Source of the DNA: JARDZI01 sp041639705
GTDB taxonomy: Bacteria > Bacillota > Clostridia > Clostridiales > Caloramatoraceae
Length of the DNA stretch: 7,043 nucleotides
NCBI GenBank assembly: GCA_041639705.1
Contig: JBEQBT010000181.1
Location: forward strand, 1-7,043
Direction: 5' to 3'
Of the stretch, positions 1 through 5,686 are shown in pieces. Made by a program: the position numbers and the translations under genes. The first letter of the stretch is position 1, and the number at the start of each line of letters is the position of its first letter. The notes beneath the pieces were generated by a model. The model was not told where the DNA came from. It searched no databases and was given only the letters and a program-made list of their open reading frames with translations.

Positions 1-517
1 TTGATATATACCCCATTTCCAAGGTTATGGTTCCAAGAAGAATAAAGCTTTTTATAATATCTTCAACGCTTTCTGTTTTTAAAAAAATGCTGTTTGCAGA
101 TATGCAGTACTGTTGGGATTCTTCAAGCTCTCTATTCATATACTTTAGATTTGCAAATTCTAAATCAAACTTACCCTTAAAATAAGTAAGTTTATATTTC
201 TCGGCATAATGTATTCCCTTTTCTATTGATTCTCTTGCTCTTAATGTATTCTCAGCATTAATTGCAGCTTCAGCAATGTTTGCATAAAATTCACATATCC
301 TTGTTGCTTGTTTTTCTTCAGTTTCAAGAAAATATTCAATATCGGTATTTAGTTTCACAGCTATGTATTCTAGTAAGTCAATACTTGGTTTTGATTTGCC
401 AGATTCTACAAGACTTATTTGTCCTGGAGTTACTCTATCCTCAGCAAGGTCTTTTAATGTTAAATTCATTTCTTTTCGCTTAGCTTTTATTTTTTCACCT
501 AGAGTTAGAATTTCCAT
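1..517 (-). CDS. XRE-family helix-turn-helix regulator with TPR-like C-terminal region (partial, C-terminus off window)
   Basis: A DNA-binding transcriptional regulator, cut by the left edge: 172 codons are visible and no stop is reached. Residues about 7-63 form an HTH_3/XRE domain (GEKIKAKRKEMNLTLKDLA, then the recognition-helix region TPGQISLVESGKSKPS and a YFL end). From about residue 70 the protein becomes helical with repeated aromatic/Ala/Glu spacing (for example ARESIEKGIHYAEKY and LEESQQYCISANSIF), which resembles tetratricopeptide repeats. In the Firmicutes this architecture is typical of RRNPP-like regulators that sense peptides, but I infer this from architecture only. The start is set at the ATG of MEILTLGEK because an AAAAAAGG purine stretch (527-534) ends nine bases before it; two ATGs at 521-526 are too close to that site. 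Target genes and any peptide partner lie outside the window or are unknown. Confidence 0.85.
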   Translation of the reverse strand, partial: MEILTLGEKIKAKRKEMNLTLKDLAEDRVTPGQISLVESGKSKPSIDLLEYIAVKLNTDIEYFLETEEKQATRICEFYANIAEAAINAENTLRARESIEKGIHYAEKYKLTYFKGKFDLEFANLKYMNRELEESQQYCISANSIFLKTESVEDIIKSFILLGTITLEMGYIS

Positions 518-617
518 ATTCATCATCCTTTTTTGCATTACTTGAGAATAAGACAATACAAAATTTCAAAAGCCACAATTACATTTTTTTTGACTTTATT
601 TGATATGCATTAATCAT

Positions 618-647
618 ATTATACAGAATATTAAAATATAAATACAA
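618..647 (-). promoter_or_regulatory. Probable sigma-A promoter of the XRE regulator gene
   Basis: On the minus strand, a TTGTAT -35 box (642-647) is followed after 18 bases by a perfect TATAAT -10 box (618-623). Transcription would start near base 611, giving a leader of about 95 bases before the ATG at 517. The region is very AT-rich, so a chance match is possible, but spacing and both boxes fit well. Confidence 0.55.
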
Positions 648-697
648 CATTTTTCTAAATTTAATTATATTTATATGATAAATATACTAAATATTTC

Positions 698-730
698 AAA
701 AAAATAATACCGGGAACACCGGTATTATTT
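698..730 (-). terminator. Rho-independent terminator overlapping the end of the small membrane-protein gene
   Basis: A perfect 12-bp inverted repeat (702-713 with 719-730, core ATACCGG/CCGGTAT, loop of five bases) is followed on the minus strand by seven T residues (704-698). The first arm contains the last lysine codon and the TAA stop of the small gene at 725-901, so the coding sequence ends inside the terminator stem. The hairpin separates that gene from the XRE gene downstream. Confidence 0.85.
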
Positions 731-901
731 AATATAGCTTCTTAATCCATCCATTATACTTCCTGTATCATGAACTAATCTTTTACTTATTCTCGAAGCC
801 CTTTTTCTGTTTTTATAGCTCATCTGAGGCATCATAATCATACTTGCTGCTGCGCCCATAAGTGCACCAGCTGCAATTCCAGTTAATATACGTCCTTTCA
901 T
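725..901 (-). CDS. Small single-span membrane protein, YtxH-like (58 aa)
   Basis: A 58-residue protein starting MKGRILTGIAAGALMGAAAS. Residues about 5-27 are an alanine/glycine/methionine-rich hydrophobic segment with small-residue spacing (GIAAGALMGAAAS), which suggests a packed transmembrane helix. A strongly basic stretch follows (YKNRKRASRISKR, about 32-44), expected on the cytoplasmic side, and then a short polar tail. Small clostridial proteins of this kind are often annotated YtxH-domain or hypothetical; the resemblance is from memory and the function is unknown. The ATG at 901 is preferred because GAGGAAGG (913-920) sits about 11 bases upstream; an in-frame GTG at 910 would lie almost on that site. 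It is transcribed divergently from the ABC exporter operon and ends in its own terminator, so it appears monocistronic. Confidence 0.75.
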   Translation of the reverse strand: MKGRILTGIAAGALMGAAASMIMMPQMSYKNRKRASRISKRLVHDTGSIMDGLRSYIK

Positions 902-1061
902 AATATACACTTCCTTCCTCTTTATAATTGTAGGTTGTGCATTTTTGAGAATAATAAACTAGCAAATACTATATCTATTTTCAATTTATAGGAATTTGTT
1001 TATTAAATTTTAGGATTTTAATACCGACCTTAAAATATTTTTATAGCTTTCATTTTAATGT

Positions 1062-1096
1062 TTGTAATCATATGTAAAATAATTATATAATATAAT
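1062..1096 (+). promoter_or_regulatory. Probable promoter of the ABC exporter operon
   Basis: TTGTAA (1062-1067) is followed after 18 bases by TATAAT (1086-1091); a second overlapping TATAAT lies at 1091-1096. Transcription would begin around 1098-1103, leaving a leader of only about 55 bases before the ATG at 1155. That leaves little room for a leader peptide plus attenuator. Confidence 0.55.
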
Positions 1097-1097
1097 T
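1081..1097. promoter_or_regulatory. Perfect 7-3-7 dyad over the -10 box, possible operator
   Basis: AATTATA (1081-1087), TAA, TATAATT (1091-1097) form a perfect inverted repeat covering both -10 candidates of the exporter promoter. A repressor bound here would block polymerase. The dyad is pure A/T in an AT-rich region, so it may have arisen by chance. Confidence 0.25.
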
Positions 1098-1143
1098 TGT
1101 AGTCAGCAAAATTATTATTTGGATACTTGTTTAGCTGTGAAAA

Positions 1144-1148
1144 GGGGG
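1144..1148 (+). promoter_or_regulatory. Ribosome binding site that sets the bmrC-like start
   Basis: GGGGG within AAAGGGGGAATCAA ends six bases before the ATG at 1155. This places the start at 1155 and not at the in-frame TTG at 1119, which has no comparable site before it. Confidence 0.8.
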
Positions 1149-1154
1149 AATCAA

Positions 1155-2903
1155 ATGAAAAACCTTAAAGCACTTTTAAAACTAGCCTATAGGTATCGCT
1201 CTAGATATTTACTTGGCATAGTATTTCTATTAATTGTAGACGGTGTTCAGCTTATTCCACCAAAACTAGTAGGTTACTTAACTGATTCTATGCAAAAGGG
1301 CAGTGCAACCCCAGAGCTTATACTAACCTACATACTTTATATTATTTTAATATATTTATGCATAGTCATAGGCAGGTTCATGTGGAGAGTATATATATTT
1401 GGAACGGCTAGACATATTGAGTATGACATGAGAAATACCCTTTTTAAGCATCTTCAGAGTCTTTCAACTAATTTTTATAATCATAATAAAACAGGAGATC
1501 TTATGTCACATGCAACAAATGATTTAAACTCCGTTAGAATGGCACTTGCAGGTGGAGTTGTAATGACAATAGATGCAGTTGTAATGACTCTGTCAACCCT
1601 AGCCATAATGCTTTCTATAAATGTGAAGTTGACTTTACTTGTGCTAATACCCCTGCCATTTTTAACAATAATCGCCAGAATATTTGGTAAGACAATGCAT
1701 AAGAAGTTCACAAGGATACAGGAAGCTATTTCTAAACTTACTGATATGGTACAAGAAAATTTTTCAGGTATAAGAATAGTAAAATCATTTGTTCAAGAAG
1801 CAAATGAGTATGAAAAATTCACAAAGGAAAATCAAAATAATTTTGATACAAATATGAGTCTTATGAAAACCTGGGGTACCTTTAATCCATTGATAGAGCT
1901 TATTGCTTCTATAAGCTTTATTACACTCCTAGGTGTTGGTGGTACATATACACTATATGGCTATATATCTCTTGGGGATTTTATATCCTTTAATATGTAT
2001 CTAGGTAACCTGATATGGCCGATGATGGCGATTGGGTGGCTTATGAATCAGCTTCAACGTGGACTTGCCTCCTTTGAAAGAATACAAAATATACTAAATC
2101 AAAAGCCTGAAGTATTCGATAGAAATTTAGAGGATGTAAATTCTATAAATGGAGATATAAATATAAAAGATCTCACATTTACATATCCTGATACTGAAGA
2201 ACCTGCCCTTAAAAATATAAACTTAACAGTTAAAAAAGGACAAACCCTTGGAATAGTTGGAAAAACAGGAAGTGGAAAAAGTACCTTGGTTAATCTGCTT
2301 GTAAGGTTGTACAATGTGGAAAAAGGAAAAATAACTATAAATGCACATGATATAAATAGAATTTCACTTTCAGTATTGAGAGAAAATATAGGCTTTGTTC
2401 CGCAGGATTCCTTTCTATTCTCAACAAGCATTGCAGAAAACATTAATCTTGGACTTGAAATTCTTGATATGGAAAAGGTATATCAAAGTGCTAAGAATGC
2501 TGACATATATGATAATATAATGGAATTTACAAACAAATTTGAAACAATTGTGGGCGAGAGAGGAGTAACCCTTTCAGGAGGTCAAAAGCAAAGAGCCTCA
2601 ATTGCGAGAGCATTAATAAAGGATCCTGAAATACTGGTTTTTGATGATTGTCTTTCAGCTGTTGATGCCAAAACTGAGGCAAAAATACTAATGAGTCTTA
2701 AAAAAATAATGAAGGATAAGACATCAATAATAATATCCCATAGAATATCTGCAGTTAAGGATGCTGATTTAATTATTGCACTGGATGATGGAGAAATTGT
2801 TGAAAGAGGAGATCATCAGGAGCTACTTAATAAAAAGGGATTATACAACAGCATATATGAAAAGCAGTTAATTGAACAAAAGATACAGGAAGAGGAGGTG
2901 TAG
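1155..2903 (+). CDS. bmrC: Heterodimeric ABC exporter subunit with degenerate NBD (BmrC/YheI-like)
   Basis: A 582-residue half-transporter (membrane domain then ATPase domain), expected to export drugs or other amphipathic compounds as a heterodimer with the next gene product. Hydrophobic spans lie near residues 17-38, 56-76, 131-153, 157-177, 247-268 and 275-297. The ATPase domain (about 333-575) has an A-loop Tyr344, Walker A GKTGSGKST (369-377), Q-loop Gln417, canonical signature LSGGQ (473-477), Walker B ILVFDD (493-498), D-loop SAVD and H-loop His529. The residue after the Walker B Asp is Asp498, not the catalytic Glu, which marks the degenerate-site subunit in heterodimeric exporters such as TM287/288 and BmrCD. 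The length is close to that of B. subtilis YheI (about 585 aa, from memory). The stop is two bases before the partner's ATG. The symbol is by family resemblance; the substrate is unproven. Confidence 0.92.
   Translation: MKNLKALLKLAYRYRSRYLLGIVFLLIVDGVQLIPPKLVGYLTDSMQKGSATPELILTYILYIILIYLCIVIGRFMWRVYIFGTARHIEYDMRNTLFKHLQSLSTNFYNHNKTGDLMSHATNDLNSVRMALAGGVVMTIDAVVMTLSTLAIMLSINVKLTLLVLIPLPFLTIIARIFGKTMHKKFTRIQEAISKLTDMVQENFSGIRIVKSFVQEANEYEKFTKENQNNFDTNMSLMKTWGTFNPLIELIASISFITLLGVGGTYTLYGYISLGDFISFNMYLGNLIWPMMAIGWLMNQLQRGLASFERIQNILNQKPEVFDRNLEDVNSINGDINIKDLTFTYPDTEEPALKNINLTVKKGQTLGIVGKTGSGKSTLVNLLVRLYNVEKGKITINAHDINRISLSVLRENIGFVPQDSFLFSTSIAENINLGLEILDMEKVYQSAKNADIYDNIMEFTNKFETIVGERGVTLSGGQKQRASIARALIKDPEILVFDDCLSAVDAKTEAKILMSLKKIMKDKTSIIISHRISAVKDADLIIALDDGEIVERGDHQELLNKKGLYNSIYEKQLIEQKIQEEEV
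2893..2898 (+). promoter_or_regulatory. Strong ribosome binding site inside the end of the upstream gene
   Basis: AGGAGG lies within the last Glu-Glu-Val codons of the first ABC gene and ends seven bases before the ATG at 2906. The overlap with coding sequence and the two-base intergenic gap suggest translational coupling and near-equal synthesis of the two subunits. Confidence 0.85.
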
Positions 2904-2905
2904 GC

Positions 2906-4930
2906 ATGGAGAATTTAAATCAGGAGGAAGCAGTAGTCAAGGAATATGATTCTAAATTGATGAAGAGACTTCTCTTATTTGCTAAGCCCTTCACTAAATA
3001 CTTTATTTTAATTATATTATTGATTGCAGTTGTAACAGGAGTTAAATTAGTTAGACCTCTTCTAATAAAAACAGCTATTGATGATTATATTAATGGATAT
3101 AAAAAGCCCTACACCATATTAAATACTTCCACACCTGATACTGTAAAAATAGGTGACAAATATATTGTCAAGGGAACCATATCATCAGGTACACCTGCAA
3201 CAATTGTATTTAATGAAAAATCCTATTATCTTGTTGAAGATATAGTAAACCACGGAAAGCCCTATGAAATAATTAACAATAGTCTATTCCAGGAAAATGA
3301 AAGTTTTAATATATCTAAATTAACAGTTGCAGAATTAAAAGTACTAAGAAAAGACGATGCATCAGGACTGATCAAAATAACAATTTTACTTATTATACTT
3401 ATGCTTTCATCCTTCTTTTTTAATTATGCACAAATTTTACTGCTAAGTTGGACAGGCCAAAAAATAATATTTGATATAAGGCAAAAGGTTTTCAAACATG
3501 TAGAGAGCTTATCACTTTCATTTTTTGATAAAAATCCTGTTGGGAGGCTTGTTACAAGAGTAACCAATGATGTAGAAACCCTTAATGAAATGTATACATC
3601 TGTTCTAATCAGTTTGATTTCTGATGTATTTATAATAGGTGGAGTTTTAATTGCAATGTTCCTTCTTAATGTTAAGCTTGGACTAATTGCTCTAATTGCA
3701 CTCCCATTAGTATTTGGGGCAGCTATGATATTTAAAAAATACGACAGAGATGCATATAGGGATGTACGAACAAGAATTGCTAAAATTAATTCATCACTTG
3801 CTGAAAACATTTCTGGTATGAAAACAGTGCAAATATTTGCAAAGGAAGATAAAAAATTTAGAGAATTTGATAAAATAAATAAATCCTATCGGGAAGCTTC
3901 AGTAAACCAAATAACTGTATTTGCGGTATTTAGACCGACAATAGATTTCTTTTATGCCATTACTTTATCAGCTTTACTATGGTTTGGAGGAGTCAGTGTA
4001 ATACAGGAAATCATTCCATTTGGTTTATTATATGCATTTATAAACTATCTGGGCGAATTATTTCAGCCAATATATGATATCACGGAAAAATATGATATTC
4101 TTCAATCAGCGATGGCTTCCTCTGAAAGAATATTCGCTCTACTAGACAACAATGATAAAATAAGGGAATCAGAAAAACCAGTATCCTTAGATAGAGTAAG
4201 AGGAGAAATTGAGTTTAAAAATGTTTGGTTTGCTTATAATGAAAATGAATGGGTATTAAGAGATGTTAGTTTTAAAATACAGCCAGGAGAAAAGATTGCA
4301 TTTGTTGGAGCAACTGGAGCTGGAAAAACATCCATTATAAGCCTCATAAGCCGTTTCTATGATATACAAAAGGGAGAAATTCTTCTAGATGGAATAAATA
4401 TAAAAGATTTAGACAAGGATAATCTAAGACACAATATCGCAACTGTACTTCAGGATGTATTCTTATTTACTGGAGATATCAAAAGCAATATCAGATTAAA
4501 TGAGAATAGCATATCTAACGAAAAGGTAATTGAGGCTGCAAAGTATGTAAATGCAGATAAATTTATAGAAAAACTTCCAGATAAATATGATTCCTATGTA
4601 AATGAGAGAGGTTCAACCTTCTCCCAGGGTGAAAGACAGCTTATTGCATTTGCAAGAGCCATAGCTTTTAATCCCCCGATACTTGTCCTAGATGAAGCAA
4701 CTTCAAATATTGACACTGAAACTGAAAGTTTGATTCAGGATGCATTGGAGAAAATAACCAAGGACAGAACCACAATAATAGTAGCCCATAGGCTTTCAAC
4801 TATTAAAAAAGCTGATAAAATAGTGGTTCTTCATAAAGGTAAGATTAGAGAAATGGGTAAACACGATGAGCTTCTTGAAAAGCAAGGTCTTTACTATAAT
4901 CTATACCAATTGCAGTATAGGGAAGACTAA
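2906..4930 (+). CDS. bmrD: Heterodimeric ABC exporter subunit with catalytic Walker B and extracellular domain (BmrD/YheH-like)
   Basis: A 674-residue half-transporter, partner of the preceding gene. The first membrane helix (about 31-53) and second (about 155-181) are separated by an insertion of about 85 residues (66-152) that should face outside. Further spans lie near 232-254, 257-276, 346-366 and 370-390. The ATPase domain (about 434-672) has A-loop Tyr444, Walker A GATGAGKTS (468-476), Q-loop Gln516, a degenerate signature FSQGE (572-576), Walker B ILVLDE with the catalytic Glu597, D-loop SNID and H-loop His628. Its Walker motifs pair with the LSGGQ of the partner to make the working ATP site, while its FSQGE faces the degenerate site. 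The length matches B. subtilis YheH (about 673 aa, from memory), which has a similar extracellular domain. Multidrug export is the family role; the actual substrate is not shown by the sequence. Confidence 0.93.
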   Translation: MENLNQEEAVVKEYDSKLMKRLLLFAKPFTKYFILIILLIAVVTGVKLVRPLLIKTAIDDYINGYKKPYTILNTSTPDTVKIGDKYIVKGTISSGTPATIVFNEKSYYLVEDIVNHGKPYEIINNSLFQENESFNISKLTVAELKVLRKDDASGLIKITILLIILMLSSFFFNYAQILLLSWTGQKIIFDIRQKVFKHVESLSLSFFDKNPVGRLVTRVTNDVETLNEMYTSVLISLISDVFIIGGVLIAMFLLNVKLGLIALIALPLVFGAAMIFKKYDRDAYRDVRTRIAKINSSLAENISGMKTVQIFAKEDKKFREFDKINKSYREASVNQITVFAVFRPTIDFFYAITLSALLWFGGVSVIQEIIPFGLLYAFINYLGELFQPIYDITEKYDILQSAMASSERIFALLDNNDKIRESEKPVSLDRVRGEIEFKNVWFAYNENEWVLRDVSFKIQPGEKIAFVGATGAGKTSIISLISRFYDIQKGEILLDGINIKDLDKDNLRHNIATVLQDVFLFTGDIKSNIRLNENSISNEKVIEAAKYVNADKFIEKLPDKYDSYVNERGSTFSQGERQLIAFARAIAFNPPILVLDEATSNIDTETESLIQDALEKITKDRTTIIVAHRLSTIKKADKIVVLHKGKIREMGKHDELLEKQGLYYNLYQLQYRED

Positions 4931-4942
4931 AACAGCATTTTT

Positions 4943-4980
4943 AAAAAGTAATTTTATATAAAGAATATATAATCTTTTTT
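4943..4980 (+). terminator. Weak AT-rich hairpin with T run after the exporter operon
   Basis: AAAAAG (4943-4948) and TTATAT (4954-4959) can pair with ATATAA (4967-4972) and CTTTTT (4974-4979), with an internal bulge and a seven-base loop, ending in six Ts. The stem is nearly all A-T and interrupted, so it is a poor terminator; the large hairpin at 5101-5161 is a better candidate. Confidence 0.3.
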
Positions 4981-4998
4981 ATAATTCCCTTTCATTGT

Positions 4999-5096
4999 TA
5001 TGAAAGCTTATCTGTTTTAGTCCAATGTCATCTTGAACGTAGTGAAGGATCTTATAGGCACTTCAGGAAAGATTCTTCACTGCGTTCAGAATGACA
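4999..5096. repeat. Dispersed palindromic repeat element, copy 1
   Basis: The core (5026-5096) is an imperfect inverted repeat: arms 5026-5053 and 5069-5096 match at 24 of 28 positions, around a 15-base loop. Read as plus-strand RNA, three of the four mismatches become G-U pairs, leaving one C-A mismatch, which suggests the RNA fold is kept. Homology to the second copy starts further left, around 4999. The element is non-coding, lies between the exporter operon and the convergent acidic gene, and is less AT-rich than the surrounding intergenic DNA. It resembles a REP/MITE-type element; no transposase is nearby. Confidence 0.8.
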
Positions 5097-5100
5097 GTTC

Positions 5101-5161
5101 AAAAAGGTGAAAGCCATATAAAATACAAAACTTGTATTTTATATGGCTTTCACCTTTTTTT
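5101..5161. terminator. Bidirectional terminator with 28-bp perfect stem between convergent genes
   Basis: Bases 5101-5128 pair perfectly with 5132-5159 around a three-base loop. On the plus strand the stem ends in seven Ts (5155-5161); on the minus strand it ends in five Ts (5105-5101). It can therefore stop the exporter operon coming from the left and the acidic-protein gene coming from the right. The stem is longer than usual for an intrinsic terminator. Confidence 0.85.
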
Positions 5162-5169
5162 GTTTATAT

Positions 5170-5568
5170 TTATAGCTCTAATTTCTCAACTATTTCATCT
5201 ATATCAAATTCAACGTCTTGCTCTGCTAGAACTAATATAAACTCCATTTGCTCATAGCTTTCTCTGTCTGGTTCATATAATATAAATTCACCTGTCAGTT
5301 CCAATTCTTCACATATATCCTCAAATGTATCCCTTACATTATCTGAAGCCATATCCACTAGATATGGAAGGAAAAACTCGTTATACCATTCTTCCTCACC
5401 GCTAGCTTCATCATAGTTTTCATTTGAATAGTCCTTAGCAGCATCCAATTCAACTTCATCAAAAACATAGAAAAAATTAAATACCTTTATCTGTTTACTA
5501 TATTCTATTTCATCTATCTCCTTATAGCCCTCTTTTTCTAAGCTGTTTAAAATCTTTTGTTTATCCAT
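5170..5568 (-). CDS. Very acidic protein of unknown function (132 aa)
   Basis: I do not recognise this family. The protein starts MDKQKILNSLEKEGYKEIDE and is extremely acidic: by hand count 41 Asp/Glu against 10 Lys/Arg in 132 residues. It has no signal peptide, no membrane span, one cysteine and no clear catalytic motif. It alternates acidic helices (for example RDTFEDICEELELTGEF) with short hydrophobic/aromatic strands (KVFNFFYVF, MEFILVLAE), so a small folded cytoplasmic protein is likely, not a disordered tail. The ATG at 5568 follows an AAAGGAG site with about nine bases between, and an extended -10 promoter lies just upstream. The stop is eight bases from the bidirectional terminator. 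It is on the same strand as and 118 bases downstream of the flavodiiron gene, so it may be partly co-transcribed with it, but nothing ties the functions together. Confidence 0.8.
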   Translation of the reverse strand: MDKQKILNSLEKEGYKEIDEIEYSKQIKVFNFFYVFDEVELDAAKDYSNENYDEASGEEEWYNEFFLPYLVDMASDNVRDTFEDICEELELTGEFILYEPDRESYEQMEFILVLAEQDVEFDIDEIVEKLEL

Positions 5569-5601
5569 ATTACTACACTCCTTTACTAATTTCTTTTATA
5601 T

Positions 5602-5610
5602 ATTATACCA
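5602..5610 (-). promoter_or_regulatory. Extended -10 promoter of the acidic-protein gene
   Basis: On the minus strand TGG is followed directly by a perfect TATAAT (5602-5607), an extended -10 element. No good -35 box is seen at normal spacing, which extended -10 promoters tolerate. The start of transcription would lie about 27 bases before the ATG at 5568. Confidence 0.5.
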
Positions 5611-5686
5611 AATGATAGAAAATATATAATTAAAATATTTATCTATCTTTACTTTTAATAAAAAACCCGGAATTTCCCTGCTAATT

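Noticed and set aside
262..545. Short plus-strand open frames of 60-73 codons
   Set aside because: They lie wholly or mostly antisense to the XRE regulator, whose HTH domain is clear, and have the low-complexity Leu/Gln/Ile composition of a shadow frame.
902..910. GTG start for the small membrane protein
   Set aside because: It would be almost on top of the GAGGAAGG site; the ATG at 901 has a workable distance from it.
1119..1154. TTG start 12 codons upstream for the first ABC subunit
   Set aside because: No ribosome site precedes it, and a good purine-rich site sits six bases before the ATG at 1155, where the usual family N-terminus begins.
3424..3810. Minus-strand open frame of 128 codons inside the second ABC gene
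   Set aside because: It is antisense to conserved ABC membrane-domain sequence and has no sign of its own ribosome site or family.
4999..5161. CRISPR array
   Set aside because: Only one palindromic element plus one hairpin occur here; there are no regularly spaced identical repeats with unique spacers.
5654..5686. Terminator after the flavodiiron gene
   Set aside because: A run of six Ts is present on the minus strand after GGG, but no upstream CCC exists to pair with it; GGAAATTCC gives only three base pairs.
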